In this document: in pieces, positions 49,777 through 59,416 of the stretch
Position numbering within the stretch: the stretch's first letter is position 1
Layout of the letters: each line of letters begins with the position of its first letter
Source of the DNA: Arthrobacter sp. Leaf69
GTDB lineage: Bacteria; Actinomycetota; Actinomycetes; Actinomycetales; Micrococcaceae
DNA: 64,000 nucleotides
Assembly (NCBI RefSeq): GCF_001422645.1
Contig: NZ_LMLR01000014.1
Location: 1-64,000 of the forward strand
Direction of reading: 5' to 3'
The notes under the pieces: model-generated
The model's input: only the letters and a program-made list of their open reading frames with translations
Told to the model about the DNA's origin: nothing
The model's database searches: none
Position numbers and translations under genes: made by a program

Positions 49777-50399
49777 AGGGCACCCTTGGTGGAGGGGATG
49801 CCCTCGACGCGCGGGTCAGGTTCGACGGCGGCACGGAGGGCGCGGGCGAAGGCCTTGAACTGGGCCTCGACGATGTGGTGCGGGTCCCGGCCGGCGGTGA
49901 CGTTCATGTGCAGGCAGATGCCGGCGTGCAGGGTGATTGCCTCGAAGACGTGGCGGGTCAGGGACCCGGTGAAGTGTCCGCCGATCAGGTGGTATTCCTG
50001 GCCGGCCGGCTCCCCGCCGTGCACCAGGTAGGGGCGGCCGGAGACATCGACGACGGCCTGTGCGAGGGCCTCGTCCAGAGGAACCGTGGCTTCGCCGAAC
50101 CGGCGGATGCCCGCCTTGTTGCCGAGCGCGGTGCGCAGGACCTCGCCGAAGGTGATGGCCACGTCCTCGACCGTGTGGTGGACGTCAATGTGGGTATCGC
50201 CCGTGGCCTTGACCGTCATATCGATCAGGGAGTGCTTGCTGAGCGCCGTCAGCATGTGGTCGTAGAACGGGACCGAGGTGCTGATGTCCGAGACGCCGGT
50301 GCCGTCCAGGTTGATCTCGACCAGCACGGATGACTCGCTGGTGGTCCGCTCCATGCGTGCGGCCCGGCCCTCGGCAGGCGTTGCTCCGGTGTTGCTCAT
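49773..50399 (-). CDS. hisB: Imidazoleglycerol-phosphate dehydratase
   Basis: 208 residues, single-function enzyme (no phosphatase domain). Two HHTVED/HHIVEA manganese motifs: [11 protein letters not shown] around 73-83 and [17 protein letters not shown] near 180. ATG at 50399 with AAAGGA upstream; the frame is open further but not conserved. Overlaps hisH. Confidence 0.96.
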   Translation of the reverse strand: MSNTGATPAEGRAARMERTTSESSVLVEINLDGTGVSDISTSVPFYDHMLTALSKHSLIDMTVKATGDTHIDVHHTVEDVAITFGEVLRTALGNKAGIRRFGEATVPLDEALAQAVVDVSGRPYLVHGGEPAGQEYHLIGGHFTGSLTRHVFEAITLHAGICLHMNVTAGRDPHHIVEAQFKAFARALRAAVEPDPRVEGIPSTKGAL

Positions 50400-50463
50400 G
50401 TGGGTGTCCTTTGGATGACGACGGTGCCCGGCAGCCAGGCAGTGTGGATGTCCTGGGTTAAGT

Positions 50464-51582
50464 CTAGGCGGGCTGCACTGCGCGGCCGGCCAGGATCCGT
50501 TCGAGGGCTTCGAGGAACGCTGTGGTTTCCGTCTCAGTCCCGGCCGTGACGCGCAGGTGCCCGGCAATTCCGACGTCCCGGATCAGCACACCGGCATCCA
50601 GCAGGCCCTGCCAGACCTCGTGTGGGTTGTCCAGGCCGCCGAAGAAGACGTAGTTCGAGTCGGACGCAGCCGGCTTGAGGCCCATGCGCTGCAGCTCGGA
50701 CACGATCCGGTCCCGCTGGCGTTTAATGTCCTCGACATCGGCCATCAGCGCGACCCGGTGGTGCAGGGCGGCCAGGGCGGTGGCCTGGGTGATGGCGGAG
50801 AGGTGGTACGGAAGCCGGACAAGGCGCAGGGCGTCGGTGACCTCCGGCGCTGCCGCCATGTAGCCGACCCGGGCGCCGGCCAGGGCAAAGGCCTTGCTCA
50901 TGGTGCGCGAGACGATCAGCCGCTCCCGGCCGGGCAGCAGGGTAAGCGCGCTGGGCGTCCCGTCGTGGGCGAACTCGTGGTACGCCTCGTCGACGATCAC
51001 GATGGTCTGGCTGGCCTCGCCTGCCTCGTAGACGGCTTCCACGACGTCCAGGCCGAGGCCGGTGCCGGTGGGGTTGTTCGGGGAGCACAGGAAGACGATG
51101 TTCGGCTGGAGTTCGCGGACCTGGCGGGCGGCTGATTCGGCGCTGAGTCCGTAGTCGTCGGCGCGGACCCCGACGATGTATCCGGTGTCCGTGCCTGAGG
51201 CCAGGAGCGGGTACATGGAGTACGTGGGAGGGAAGCCGAGCGCAGTGCGTCCCGGGCCGCCGAAGGCCTGGAGGACCTGCTGGAGCACCTCGTTGGATCC
51301 GTTGGCCGCCCAGATGTTGTCCGCGCCCAGTCCGTGCCCAAGATATTCGGCCAGCGCCTCGCGCAGTTCCGTGAATTCGCGGTCCGGATAGCGATTCAGT
51401 CCGGCGGCGGCGATCGTGACGGCCTCGGAGATGGCGGCGCGGACGTCCGCCGGGACGCCATGTGTGTTCTCGTTGACGTTGAGCAGGATCGGAACGTCCA
51501 GCTGGGGCGCCCCGTACGGCGTCAGGCCCCGGAGGTTCGTCCGGAGGGGAAGTCGGTTCAGTCGCTCTAACTGGTCAGTCAC
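50464..51582 (-). CDS. hisC: Histidinol-phosphate aminotransferase
   Basis: PLP-dependent class I/II aminotransferase; 372 residues. [27 protein letters not shown] (PLP contact) and [17 protein letters not shown] (Schiff-base lysine). GTG at 51582; ribosome site is weak (GGTGAA). First his gene here; hisD, which often precedes it, is not in the window. Confidence 0.96.
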   Translation of the reverse strand: MTDQLERLNRLPLRTNLRGLTPYGAPQLDVPILLNVNENTHGVPADVRAAISEAVTIAAAGLNRYPDREFTELREALAEYLGHGLGADNIWAANGSNEVLQQVLQAFGGPGRTALGFPPTYSMYPLLASGTDTGYIVGVRADDYGLSAESAARQVRELQPNIVFLCSPNNPTGTGLGLDVVEAVYEAGEASQTIVIVDEAYHEFAHDGTPSALTLLPGRERLIVSRTMSKAFALAGARVGYMAAAPEVTDALRLVRLPYHLSAITQATALAALHHRVALMADVEDIKRQRDRIVSELQRMGLKPAASDSNYVFFGGLDNPHEVWQGLLDAGVLIRDVGIAGHLRVTAGTETETTAFLEALERILAGRAVQPA

Positions 51583-51716
51583 TTCACCAGTTTAAGTGAG
51601 ATCGTCACGGGCTCCGAATCTGTGACGCCGCAGGGCAGGCGGGTAGCCCAAGACCACGGGCCCTATATCGGCTGTGGGGGCCGTCGCGCGCCCCGGAACG
51701 CGCGGGTCCGGCGGTG

Positions 51717-52241
51717 CTAGTTGGACGGAATGAAAAGCGCCTGGCCCGGAACGACGCGGGCGGCTTCCAGGTTGTTCAGCTGCATGATGTCCGAGACGAC
51801 GTCACGGGGATCGCGCTCCGGGGCGACGGCCTCGGCGATGGCCCACAATGACTCACCGGGCTGCACCGTGACGGTGACAGTGGGCGTCAGGGAAAGTTCG
51901 GCGGCGGACTCCGCCGCCTTGGCGGGGGCGTTGAGGAAACCACTGAAGGAGAGGACCAGTGCGGCCAGCAGGATCAGCGGCATCGCGATGAAGACAAAGC
52001 GCCCCCGCCGGGTAAGCCGCAGCGGCGCCGGCTTTGCCGACTGCTGCTTTGCCGGCTGCGCGGCTCCTGTGGTCCCGTCCTGGACAGCGTGGCGGGTCTG
52101 GCTTTTACGGGCCTGCCCTCTCATAGGACTCTGCAGGCTCATACGGCTCGGCCCGCCGACGGGGGAACCGCCCCCGGGCCGGCCGTAGTCGCCGAATGCG
52201 TCGCGGCCGAAAGTGTCGTGAAACGCGCTTGTTGCTGACAT
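51717..52241 (-). CDS. Membrane-anchored LysM protein divergent from lexA
   Basis: 174 residues: basic, disordered N terminus, one membrane helix (82-103), then a LysM peptidoglycan-binding domain (122-172: VTVQPGESLWAIAEAVAPERDP...NNLEAARVVPGQALFIP). Positioned divergently from lexA like Bacillus YneA, M. tuberculosis Rv2719c and Corynebacterium DivS, which are SOS-induced cell-division or cell-wall factors. ATG at 52241 with GGAGG nine bases upstream. The same role is inferred from position and architecture; sequence similarity outside LysM is low. Confidence 0.85.
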   Translation of the reverse strand: MSATSAFHDTFGRDAFGDYGRPGGGSPVGGPSRMSLQSPMRGQARKSQTRHAVQDGTTGAAQPAKQQSAKPAPLRLTRRGRFVFIAMPLILLAALVLSFSGFLNAPAKAAESAAELSLTPTVTVTVQPGESLWAIAEAVAPERDPRDVVSDIMQLNNLEAARVVPGQALFIPSN

Positions 52242-52304
52242 GAACTGAGCCCTCCTGGACCATACTGTGCCGCCCGGCGTACTCCACGTACCCGCCGCCA
52301 ACCG

Positions 52305-52442
52305 GCTATACCTTCGAACAAAGAACCGAACACACCGTTCGACCCGAGTCGTACAAAACTAGAACACATATTCGAATCTTGCTGGTTCTGTTTTAGCACT
52401 TATTGACGAACATTGTCGAGACTCGCTAGAACAAATGTTTGA
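52305..52442. promoter_or_regulatory. LexA operator region between LysM gene and lexA
   Basis: Two good LexA boxes, TAGAACACATATTCGA (52360-52375) and TAGAACAAATGTTTGA (52427-52442), each two bases off TCGAAC-N4-GTTCGA. The second lies over the lexA promoter (-35 TTGACG 52403-52408, 18 bases, -10 TAGAAC 52427-52432). Two weaker sites occur toward the LysM side: TCGAACAAAGAACCGA at 52313-52328 and a CGAAC-N5-GTTCG at 52327-52341. Confidence 0.75.
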
Positions 52443-52583
52443 AAAAGCAGTGCGGCTGGCCTACGTTTGATGCAAAGAACAACCACTTCTGCAGTTGATC
52501 AGCAGGGTCTGACATTTCAGGCCGGAAGTTCCCGGCAGCTGCAGCCACGGGCGGCCGGGCGGAACGGAAAGGCGTTGGCGAAC

Positions 52584-53333
52584 ATGGCAGCACAAGCCAC
52601 TGGCGGCAGGGCCACCCAGCGGGGCCCGCAGGCAGCCCGGCCACCCAAGAGCCTCACCGTCCGGCAAAAGAAGATCCTGGAAACCATCCAGCGCTCCGTG
52701 ACGGACAACGGCTACCCGCCGTCCATGCGCGAGATCGGCGATACCGTCGGACTGGCCAGCCTCTCCAGCGTGACCCACCAGCTGTCGCAGCTGGAAAAAC
52801 TCGGCTACCTGCGGCGCGACCCCAAACGCCCCCGCGCCATGGAAGTCCTGATGCCGCTGACCCTTGATGAGGGAGCCGCGAAGATTTCAGGGGTTGAGAA
52901 GTCCAGCGGTCTGCGCGCCGTAGGCGGCCTGTCCGTTTCGGAGCTGGCCAGCGCCACCGACACAGCCATGGTGCCGCTGGTGGGCCGCATCGCGGCGGGC
53001 GGACCAATCCTGGCCGACCAGGTCGTGGAGGACGTGATGCCCCTTCCCCGCCAACTGGTGGGCCACGGCGAGCTCTTTATGCTCAAGGTCGCGGGTGACT
53101 CGATGATCGACGCAGCCATCTGCGACGGCGACTGGGTGGTGGTGCGCCGGCAGGGCGATGCCGTCAACGGTGACATTGTGGCCGCCCTGCTGGACGACGA
53201 GGCAACAGTCAAGACCTTCCGTCAGCGCGACGGCCACACGTGGCTGCTGCCGCAGAATACGCAGTACGAGCCCATCCTCGGCGACCACGCCGTCATTATG
53301 GGCAAAGTCGTCTCCGTGTTGCGTTCGCTTTAG
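52584..53333 (+). CDS. lexA: SOS repressor LexA
   Basis: 249 residues. Winged helix domain [16 protein letters not shown] and [21 protein letters not shown] (reading head, about 30-90). Cleavage site Ala138-Gly139 in RIAAGG, with serine 173 ([10 protein letters not shown]) and lysine 210 (EATVKTF) as catalytic dyad. The ATG at 52584 gives the usual length; an in-frame ATG at 52467, still downstream of the promoter, would add 39 variable residues. Represses itself, recA and others. Confidence 0.96.
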   Translation: MAAQATGGRATQRGPQAARPPKSLTVRQKKILETIQRSVTDNGYPPSMREIGDTVGLASLSSVTHQLSQLEKLGYLRRDPKRPRAMEVLMPLTLDEGAAKISGVEKSSGLRAVGGLSVSELASATDTAMVPLVGRIAAGGPILADQVVEDVMPLPRQLVGHGELFMLKVAGDSMIDAAICDGDWVVVRRQGDAVNGDIVAALLDDEATVKTFRQRDGHTWLLPQNTQYEPILGDHAVIMGKVVSVLRSL

Positions 53334-53360
53334 GAACCGCCCTCCACAGCCCTTTCGAAG

Positions 53361-53403
53361 AAGGCCCCGCCGGCGTTGACCATGTCACGTCGGGCGGGGC
53401 CTT
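53361..53403 (+). terminator. lexA terminator
   Basis: 11-base stem AAGGCCCCGCC (53361-53371) with its complement at 53393-53403, then TTCACG. Another 195 bases to the dinG stop hold nothing I recognise. Confidence 0.6.
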
Positions 53404-53598
53404 TCACGTTCCCTCCCAGTTGCTGGCGCCACAGCGGCAGCAACGTCCCGGAATTCCGCGCATGTCGTGGGAGCCGGGCGGCCGCAGACGGCAGCAGCCG
53501 GGCAGGAACGTCAGAGCCCCGGCCGGGGCAGACCTGAGCGAAAAACCTGCCGGCCCGCTCCTGCCCCGCTCCGGCCCTCGGTCACGTGATGGGCTGCC

Positions 53599-55740
53599 CT
53601 ACCCCTTCGCGAGCCGCTCCAGGGCCGCGAGGGCGACCGTGGGGTCGGTAGTGGGCCAGAACGGCGGCAACGCGGCCCGGAGGAATCCCCCGTACCGCTC
53701 GGTGGACAGCCGGGAATCCAGCACCGCCACCACTCCCTTGTCCGTTGTTGTGCGGATCAGCCGGCCGGCGCCCTGGGCCAGCCGGATGGCGGCGTGGGTC
53801 GCGGACACACTCATAAAGCCGTTCCCGCCGGCCTGGGCCACCGCCCGGGACCGCGCCGTCATCAGGGGATCGTCGGGCCGCGGGAACGGAATCCGGTCAA
53901 TCACCACGAGGCGGCAGGAGGTCCCCGGCACGTCGACGCCCTGCCACAGGGACATGGTGCCAAACAGGCAGGTGTCCGGTTCGTCGGCGAACTGCTTCAC
54001 CAGCGCCGTCATGGTCGAATCCCCCTGACAGAGGATGGACATGTCCAGCCGGGGACGCAGGGCCTCGGCGGCATCCTCGGCGGCGCGCCGGGAGGAGAAC
54101 AGGCACAGGGCCCCGCCGCCGGAGGCCCGGATCAGCTTCTCGAGCTCATCGAGCGCCTCCGGGGACGTGCCGCGGCCGGGCTTGGGCAGATGCTTGGCGA
54201 CGTAGAGAATGCCCTGCTTGGGGTACTCGAAGGGCGATCCGACGTCGACGCCGGTCCAGCTGGGGGCGCCGGGTCCCACCAGGCCCAGACCCCCGGCCGC
54301 CGGTTCGAACGCGGACCCGATCGCCAGGGTGGCCGAGGTCAGGATGACGGTGTGGTCCGCGAACAGGCCCTCGCGGAGCCGTCCGGCGACGCTGAGTGGT
54401 GCGATATTGACCAGCGCCGGGGCGGACTCGTCCGGCTGGGAATAGCCCTGCTGCGGGTCGAAGGTGCTGTTGCGGGAAAACCAGACCACCTCGCGGTTTT
54501 CGCGTGCGGCCAGCAGCCGTTCGCAGAGCTCCAGGATCACCATGAGCCGGGAGCGCGCCAGTTGGCGTCCGCCGTCGGCCGTGTTGGCGCTGTCTCCCTT
54601 CGAATCCGAAAGGGCGGCGCGGCACGCGTCACGCAACTGGTCCACGCAGTCCAGTTGTTCGCTGTTGAGTCCGTTGGGCATGAGCCCGCTGGGGACGCCT
54701 TCAATGGCGAGTTCCAGGTTGGACGCCGCATTGTTCAGCGCGTCCACGGTGATGCCGGTGTGCTTCCGGGCCCCGGACGCGGCGGCGTGCACCATCGCGA
54801 CGGACAGCTGGCCGGACACGGCGCCGGTCACGCGGTCCTGGAGCTCGTGGGCTTCATCCACCACCACCACGTCGTATTCCGGCAGCACGGCCAGGCCCTC
54901 GAAGGCACTGACGGCGAGCATCGCGTGGTTGGTGACGACCACGTCTGCGTCGGCGGCGTTCTGCCGGGCCAGTTCGCTGAAGCATTCGGCCGCCAGGGGG
55001 CACTTCTGCGCGCCGAGGCATTCCATGGAGGTGACGGAGACCTGCCGCCAGGCCCGGTCGGTGACGCCGGGCAGAAGTTCGTCGCGGTCCCCCGTGACGG
55101 TGTCCTCGGCCCATTCGCGCAGCCGGACGACCTCCTTGCCGAGCTGCGAGGACGGGCCGCCCATGGCCGCGGCGAAGTGCGGCACGGAAGTGTCCTCGCC
55201 GAGGGAGAAGAGCTGGCCCTCCGACGGCTCTTCCGAGGGGAACCCGCCTTCGAGCTTGTGGCGGCACACGTAGTTGGAGCGGCCCTTGACCAGTGCCACC
55301 TTGACGGGCCGGTCCAGCGCCGGGGTGATGGTCTTGAGCAGCCGGGGCAAGTCCCGGCCCACGATCTGGGTCTGCAGGGCCAGAGTGGCGGTGGAGACCA
55401 GGGTGGGCTTGTCGCTGACCAGCGAGTGGGCGATCAGCGGGATCAGGTACGCGAGGGATTTGCCGGTTCCGGTGCCGGCCTGGACCAGCAGGTGGTCGCC
55501 GCTGTCAATCGCCTGCGCCACCTGCCGGGCCATTTCGTGCTGGCCGTCGCGGCTCTGGCCGCCCATGCCGGACACGGCACGGTCGAGCAGTTCGATGACA
55601 AACTCCCCGCTGGTTTTGCCGCCTGGGCCTGCCGCGCGTTCCCCCGCGGCGTCCGCCTCCGCGGTTTCGGTCCCCGGGGCGTCCTCCCCCGCCGGCTCGT
55701 CCGTACCTGTGTCCGCCCCGGTCACCGCTGCCTCAGTCAT
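53599..55740 (-). CDS. dinG: DinG-family DNA helicase
   Basis: 713 residues, superfamily 2 XPD-like 5'-3' helicase. Walker A QAGTGTGKSLAYLIPL near 83-98, DEAHEL Walker B, a cysteine cluster around C224 and CPLAAECF that may hold an iron-sulfur cluster, and the final QGAGRLIRTTTDKG motif VI. Likely resolves R-loops or D-loops. ATG at 55740 overlaps hflX by eight bases. It is not SOS-boxed here, as far as I can see. Confidence 0.93.
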   Translation of the reverse strand: MTEAAVTGADTGTDEPAGEDAPGTETAEADAAGERAAGPGGKTSGEFVIELLDRAVSGMGGQSRDGQHEMARQVAQAIDSGDHLLVQAGTGTGKSLAYLIPLIAHSLVSDKPTLVSTATLALQTQIVGRDLPRLLKTITPALDRPVKVALVKGRSNYVCRHKLEGGFPSEEPSEGQLFSLGEDTSVPHFAAAMGGPSSQLGKEVVRLREWAEDTVTGDRDELLPGVTDRAWRQVSVTSMECLGAQKCPLAAECFSELARQNAADADVVVTNHAMLAVSAFEGLAVLPEYDVVVVDEAHELQDRVTGAVSGQLSVAMVHAAASGARKHTGITVDALNNAASNLELAIEGVPSGLMPNGLNSEQLDCVDQLRDACRAALSDSKGDSANTADGGRQLARSRLMVILELCERLLAARENREVVWFSRNSTFDPQQGYSQPDESAPALVNIAPLSVAGRLREGLFADHTVILTSATLAIGSAFEPAAGGLGLVGPGAPSWTGVDVGSPFEYPKQGILYVAKHLPKPGRGTSPEALDELEKLIRASGGGALCLFSSRRAAEDAAEALRPRLDMSILCQGDSTMTALVKQFADEPDTCLFGTMSLWQGVDVPGTSCRLVVIDRIPFPRPDDPLMTARSRAVAQAGGNGFMSVSATHAAIRLAQGAGRLIRTTTDKGVVAVLDSRLSTERYGGFLRAALPPFWPTTDPTVALAALERLAKG

Positions 55741-57301
55741 TGCTGATGAACGAATCCAGTTCAGCGGCGAATCCCTCACGCACCATCACGACGGCGCGGG
55801 TGCCCGCTTCCTCGTGGTTGAGGCTGAGGATCTCGGCGTCCGCCTCGTGCAGCTTGCTGAGCAGGTCCCCGCGGTTGTAGGGGATCATCAGTTCCAGCTT
55901 GACGCTGGGCCGCGGAATTCCCTCGCTGATGGCCTTGAGCAGCTCCGGGATGCCTGCGCCGGTACGTGCCGACACCACGACGTGGCGCGGCTCGCGCTGC
56001 TTGAGCCGTTCCACCACGAAGGGGTCCGCGGCGTCCGCCTTGTTCAGGACGATGATTTCGGGCACCTTGCGTGCGTCGACCTCGCTGAACACCTTGCGGA
56101 CGGCGGCGATCTGGCCCTCCGGATCGGGGTGCGAGACATCCACGACGTGCAGGATCAGGTCCGCGTCGGCGACTTCCTCCAGCGTGGAGCGGAAAGCCTC
56201 CACGAGCTGGGTGGGCAGCGAACGGACAAAGCCCACAGTGTCGGCGAGGGTGTAGCCCAGCCCGTCCGAAGTCTCGGCTTTGCGGACGGTCGGGTCCAGG
56301 GTGGCGAACAGGGCGTTCTCCACCAGGACACCGGCGTCGGTCAGCCGGTTCAGGAGCGAGGACTTGCCGGCGTTGGTGTACCCGGCGATCGCGACGGAGG
56401 GCACGGAATTACGACGGCGGTTGGCGCGCTTGGTTTCCCGGGCAGGCTTCATCGCGGCGATCTCACGCCGCAGCTTGGCCATCCGGGTGCGGATCCGGCG
56501 TCGGTCCAGTTCGATCTTGGTTTCACCGGGACCACGCGAGCCCATGCCGGCACCCGCACCGCCCACCTGGCCGCCTGCCTGGCGGGACATCGAGTCACCC
56601 CAACCGCGCAGGCGCGGGAGCAGGTATTCGAGCTGGGCCAGCTCCACCTGCGCCTTGCCCTCACGGCTCTTGGCGTGCTGGGCGAAAATGTCCAGGATCA
56701 GGGCCGTACGATCAATGACCTTGACCTTGACGATGTCTTCCAGGCTGCGGCGCTGGGACGGCGCCAGTTCGGCGTCGACGACGACGGTGTCCGCGCCCGT
56801 GGACATCACGATGTCCTTCAGTTCCTGGGCCTTGCCGGAGCCGAGGAAAGTGCCCGGATCGGGCTTCTGGCGGCGCTGGACGATCCCGTCGAGGACCTCC
56901 GAGCCGGCGGTCTCGGCGAGGGCGGCGAGTTCGCGGAGCGAGTTCTCGGCGTCGGCGAGGGTGCCTTCGGTCCAGAGCCCGGCCAGCACGACCCGCTCAA
57001 GGCGCAACTGCCGGTACTCGACCTCGGTGACGTCTTCGAGTTCGGTGGACAGCCCGGCGGTGCGGCGCAGGGCGTGCCGTTCCTCGAGGTCCTGCTGGTC
57101 GCCGTCGAAGGTGCTGTGTTCCTCGTCCAAGCGGGAGATCGCCTGCGCCTTGCCGAGCACCGGGGCGGGCTCGCCGGCAGCCGGCGCTGCCTTCCGGGCA
57201 GGGGTGTCTTTGGCGAGGATCCGGTCGATGACAGCCTGGATTTCCGCAGGACTCATGTCCTGGGCTGCTGACTCGGGTCCGGTGTTGGGCTGACTGGTCA
57301 T
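55733..57301 (-). CDS. hflX: GTPase HflX
   Basis: 522 residues. Ribosome-splitting GTPase of the Obg-HflX group. N-terminal HflX domain with DPGTFLGSGKAQEL; glycine-rich linker (GGQVGGAGAGMGSRGPGETKIE), then G1 AGYTNAGKSSLLN, G3 DTVGF, G4 NKAD. ATG at 57301 with AAAGGAG. The frame is open to 57532 with Pro-rich residues that look untranslated. Upstream of dinG in the same direction. Confidence 0.94.
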   Translation of the reverse strand: MTSQPNTGPESAAQDMSPAEIQAVIDRILAKDTPARKAAPAAGEPAPVLGKAQAISRLDEEHSTFDGDQQDLEERHALRRTAGLSTELEDVTEVEYRQLRLERVVLAGLWTEGTLADAENSLRELAALAETAGSEVLDGIVQRRQKPDPGTFLGSGKAQELKDIVMSTGADTVVVDAELAPSQRRSLEDIVKVKVIDRTALILDIFAQHAKSREGKAQVELAQLEYLLPRLRGWGDSMSRQAGGQVGGAGAGMGSRGPGETKIELDRRRIRTRMAKLRREIAAMKPARETKRANRRRNSVPSVAIAGYTNAGKSSLLNRLTDAGVLVENALFATLDPTVRKAETSDGLGYTLADTVGFVRSLPTQLVEAFRSTLEEVADADLILHVVDVSHPDPEGQIAAVRKVFSEVDARKVPEIIVLNKADAADPFVVERLKQREPRHVVVSARTGAGIPELLKAISEGIPRPSVKLELMIPYNRGDLLSKLHEADAEILSLNHEEAGTRAVVMVREGFAAELDSFISND

Positions 57302-57793
57302 GGTCTCCTTTAGAGGTTCGGCAGTTTCAGAATAGTGCCGATCGGTGCTGTATGGGGCGGTATTCGCGCTGGGCTGACGACTATTGGTCAACGTGGCCTC
57401 CTGGGATGCCGGTGGCAGCGGTGCCGCCGGCAGGGCAGGGCTCCGGGCGGGAGCGATGGGAAGAGAGGGATCAGGCTTCTTTTTGCCTTGAGGAGGAAGA
57501 GACGGTCCGCCCGGCCGGGCTCCAGTGAGCACTGCCGGAATCCAAGTGGTTCGGGCGCCAGCGGGTGTGTCCTTGGCAGGATCATCGTGGGGTGGCGCGC
57601 TGAGCGGAAGGTAACTACCTGCGTCGCTGCGGGGACGGGTATAAGCCCGTGCCGGCTACTACTTGGAGTTCAAGAACATGTCTTTAAGCCTAGCAGACGG
57701 CACAGACGGCGCTGCCCCCCAGGGTTTCTGCCGGTTTCCGGCCGCTTGCCGCGGTTTCCCATACGGGCCGGGGGCCAACTAATCTGGCCAGTT
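57302..57793. other. 492-base gap between hflX and the methyltransferase gene
   Basis: Long spacer between divergent genes. It has no convincing gene: open frames on either strand are Pro/Ala/Arg-rich without a ribosome site. It must hold the hflX promoter (AAAGGAG site near 57304-57310). A TAATCT box (57780-57785) sits 8 bases before the methyltransferase ATG and could be its -10. I see no RNA gene in it. Confidence 0.4.
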
Positions 57794-58408
57794 ATGGAGT
57801 CTGCACACTATTTCAGCGCCCAGCCGGCCGGGCCGTTCACCCGCAAGCCACTCACCGTGGAACTTGCCGGCGCGACCCGGCAACTCCAGACGTCCTCGGG
57901 CATCTTCAGCCCGGACGGCATCGACAAGGGCACGGCTGTGCTGCTGGCCGAGGTTCCTGCCCCGGCCCCGCAGGGAACCCTGCTGGACATCGGCTGCGGC
58001 TGGGGCCCGATCGCCCTGACCATGGCCCTGCGGGCACCGCACTCGCAGGTCTACGCCGTGGACGTCAACGAGCGTTGCGTGACCCTGACCAACGAAAACG
58101 CGGCGCTCCTGGGCCTGGGCAACGTCACGGCCAGCACGCCCGACGCCGTCGATCCTGACCTTCGCTTCGACACCATCTGGTCCAACCCGCCCATCCGGAT
58201 CGGCAAGGACGAGCTCCACGCCCTGCTGCTCCTGTGGCTGCCGCGGCTGGCGCCGGGCGGCTCGGCCTGGCTGGTGGTGCAGAAGAACCTGGGGTCGGAT
58301 TCGCTGCAGCGCTGGCTCGCGGCGGAGCTCGACAACAGCCTCACGGTGACCCGCGAGAGCACCTCGAAGTCGTTCCGCATCCTTCGGGTCAGGAAAGCGT
58401 CCCACTAG
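57794..58408 (+). CDS. RsmC-like SAM methyltransferase
   Basis: 204 residues, class I fold: SAM-binding LLDIGCGWGPIALTMAL (about 58-74), acidic loop AVDVNERC, and SNPPIRIG, the catalytic NPP motif of guanine-N2 RNA methyltransferases. Matches the C-terminal half of RsmC (16S rRNA m2G1207) without its N-terminal domain. Its end overlaps the dapF stop region by 20 bases (convergent). Probably starts near its own TSS. Confidence 0.88.
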   Translation: MESAHYFSAQPAGPFTRKPLTVELAGATRQLQTSSGIFSPDGIDKGTAVLLAEVPAPAPQGTLLDIGCGWGPIALTMALRAPHSQVYAVDVNERCVTLTNENAALLGLGNVTASTPDAVDPDLRFDTIWSNPPIRIGKDELHALLLLWLPRLAPGGSAWLVVQKNLGSDSLQRWLAAELDNSLTVTRESTSKSFRILRVRKASH

Positions 58409-59345
58409 CGACGATCACCGCGGGGCCGCTGAGCTCGACGTGTTCGTGGCCCTCGGCGCCGAGGAAGAACTTCACACCGACGACGCCGCCGGGGACCTGG
58501 ACATTCCAGACGTCCGGTGCGCCCTGGCCGGCCCAGTGGCGGATCGCGACGGCGGCCGCGCAAGCTCCCGTGCCGCAGGACTGCGTTTCCCCGACTCCCC
58601 GTTCGTGGACGCGCATGGTGATGGTTCCGACACCCTCATGGACCAACGGTTCGGACGGCACAACGAACTCAACGTTGGTGCCGTGCGGCGGGGTCGGGTC
58701 CACGTGGGGTGCGGTGAAGAGTTGCGTGGCCTGCAGCTCGGCGAGTTCGGCCAGCGCCACGACGGTATGCGGATTGCCCATGCTCACGGACAGGGCGGGC
58801 CGGGCGACCTCCAGCCCCGCCGCGCTGACCAGCGAATCCATGGCCCGTGCCGTGGCCTCGCCCGGGAAGATGAATTCCCAGGGGCCCATGTCGACGGCGT
58901 ATCCGGCCGCGGTGCGGACGATCGTCTTGGCGCCGCCGCGGGTGCCGATGGTCAATGATTCGCCGGCGGGCAGGTCGACCAGGCCCTCAGTGATCAGGAA
59001 GTGCACGAAGACGCGGACGCCGTTGCCGCACATCTCGGAGAGTGAGCCGTCGCCGTTGCGGTAGTCCATAAACCATTCGGCGTCCGGGGTCCGGGTCAGC
59101 AGTTCCTGGCCCTCCGGGAGCAGACGGGACGGTACGGCGCGGATTAGTCCGTCTCCGCCGATTCCGCGGTGGCGGTCGCACAGTGCCGCGACCTGCTCCG
59201 GGGTTACGGCGAGGGTGCCGTTGGGATCGGCGACGAGCACAAAGTCGTTGCCGGTGCCGTGGCCTTTGGAAAACTTGAGTCCGCTCAGGGCTGCAGTGTC
59301 GGCGGTGGAGTTGTGATCAGCGGCCACGGCCTGGGGTTCGTCCAT
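58389..59345 (-). CDS. dapF: Diaminopimelate epimerase
   Basis: Converts LL-DAP to meso-DAP, the direct precursor of lysine and, in DAP-type species, of the peptidoglycan cross-link. 318 residues. Catalytic cysteines in SEMCGNGVRV and SCGTGACAA; N-terminal FSKGHGTGNDFVLVAD. Arthrobacter-type cell walls mostly use lysine, so its main role here is probably lysine supply, possibly also for the lysine-type NRPS (inference). Confidence 0.96.
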   Translation of the reverse strand: MDEPQAVAADHNSTADTAALSGLKFSKGHGTGNDFVLVADPNGTLAVTPEQVAALCDRHRGIGGDGLIRAVPSRLLPEGQELLTRTPDAEWFMDYRNGDGSLSEMCGNGVRVFVHFLITEGLVDLPAGESLTIGTRGGAKTIVRTAAGYAVDMGPWEFIFPGEATARAMDSLVSAAGLEVARPALSVSMGNPHTVVALAELAELQATQLFTAPHVDPTPPHGTNVEFVVPSEPLVHEGVGTITMRVHERGVGETQSCGTGACAAAVAIRHWAGQGAPDVWNVQVPGGVVGVKFFLGAEGHEHVELSGPAVIVASGTLS

Positions 59346-59416
59346 GCACCAAGGTTACCGTTCCGGCTCGGGCCGCCAGCAAACCGCCCCTGCCACCCAT
59401 CCGCCCCCCCCGAACC

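Noticed and set aside
52327..52341. CGAAC-N5-GTTCG as a true LexA box
   Set aside because: The spacer is five rather than four bases; kept only as a weak site beside two better ones.
57302..57532. Longer hflX N terminus or a separate small gene
   Set aside because: Pro/Ala-rich residues, no ribosome site at the upstream starts, while AAAGGAG fits the ATG at 57301.
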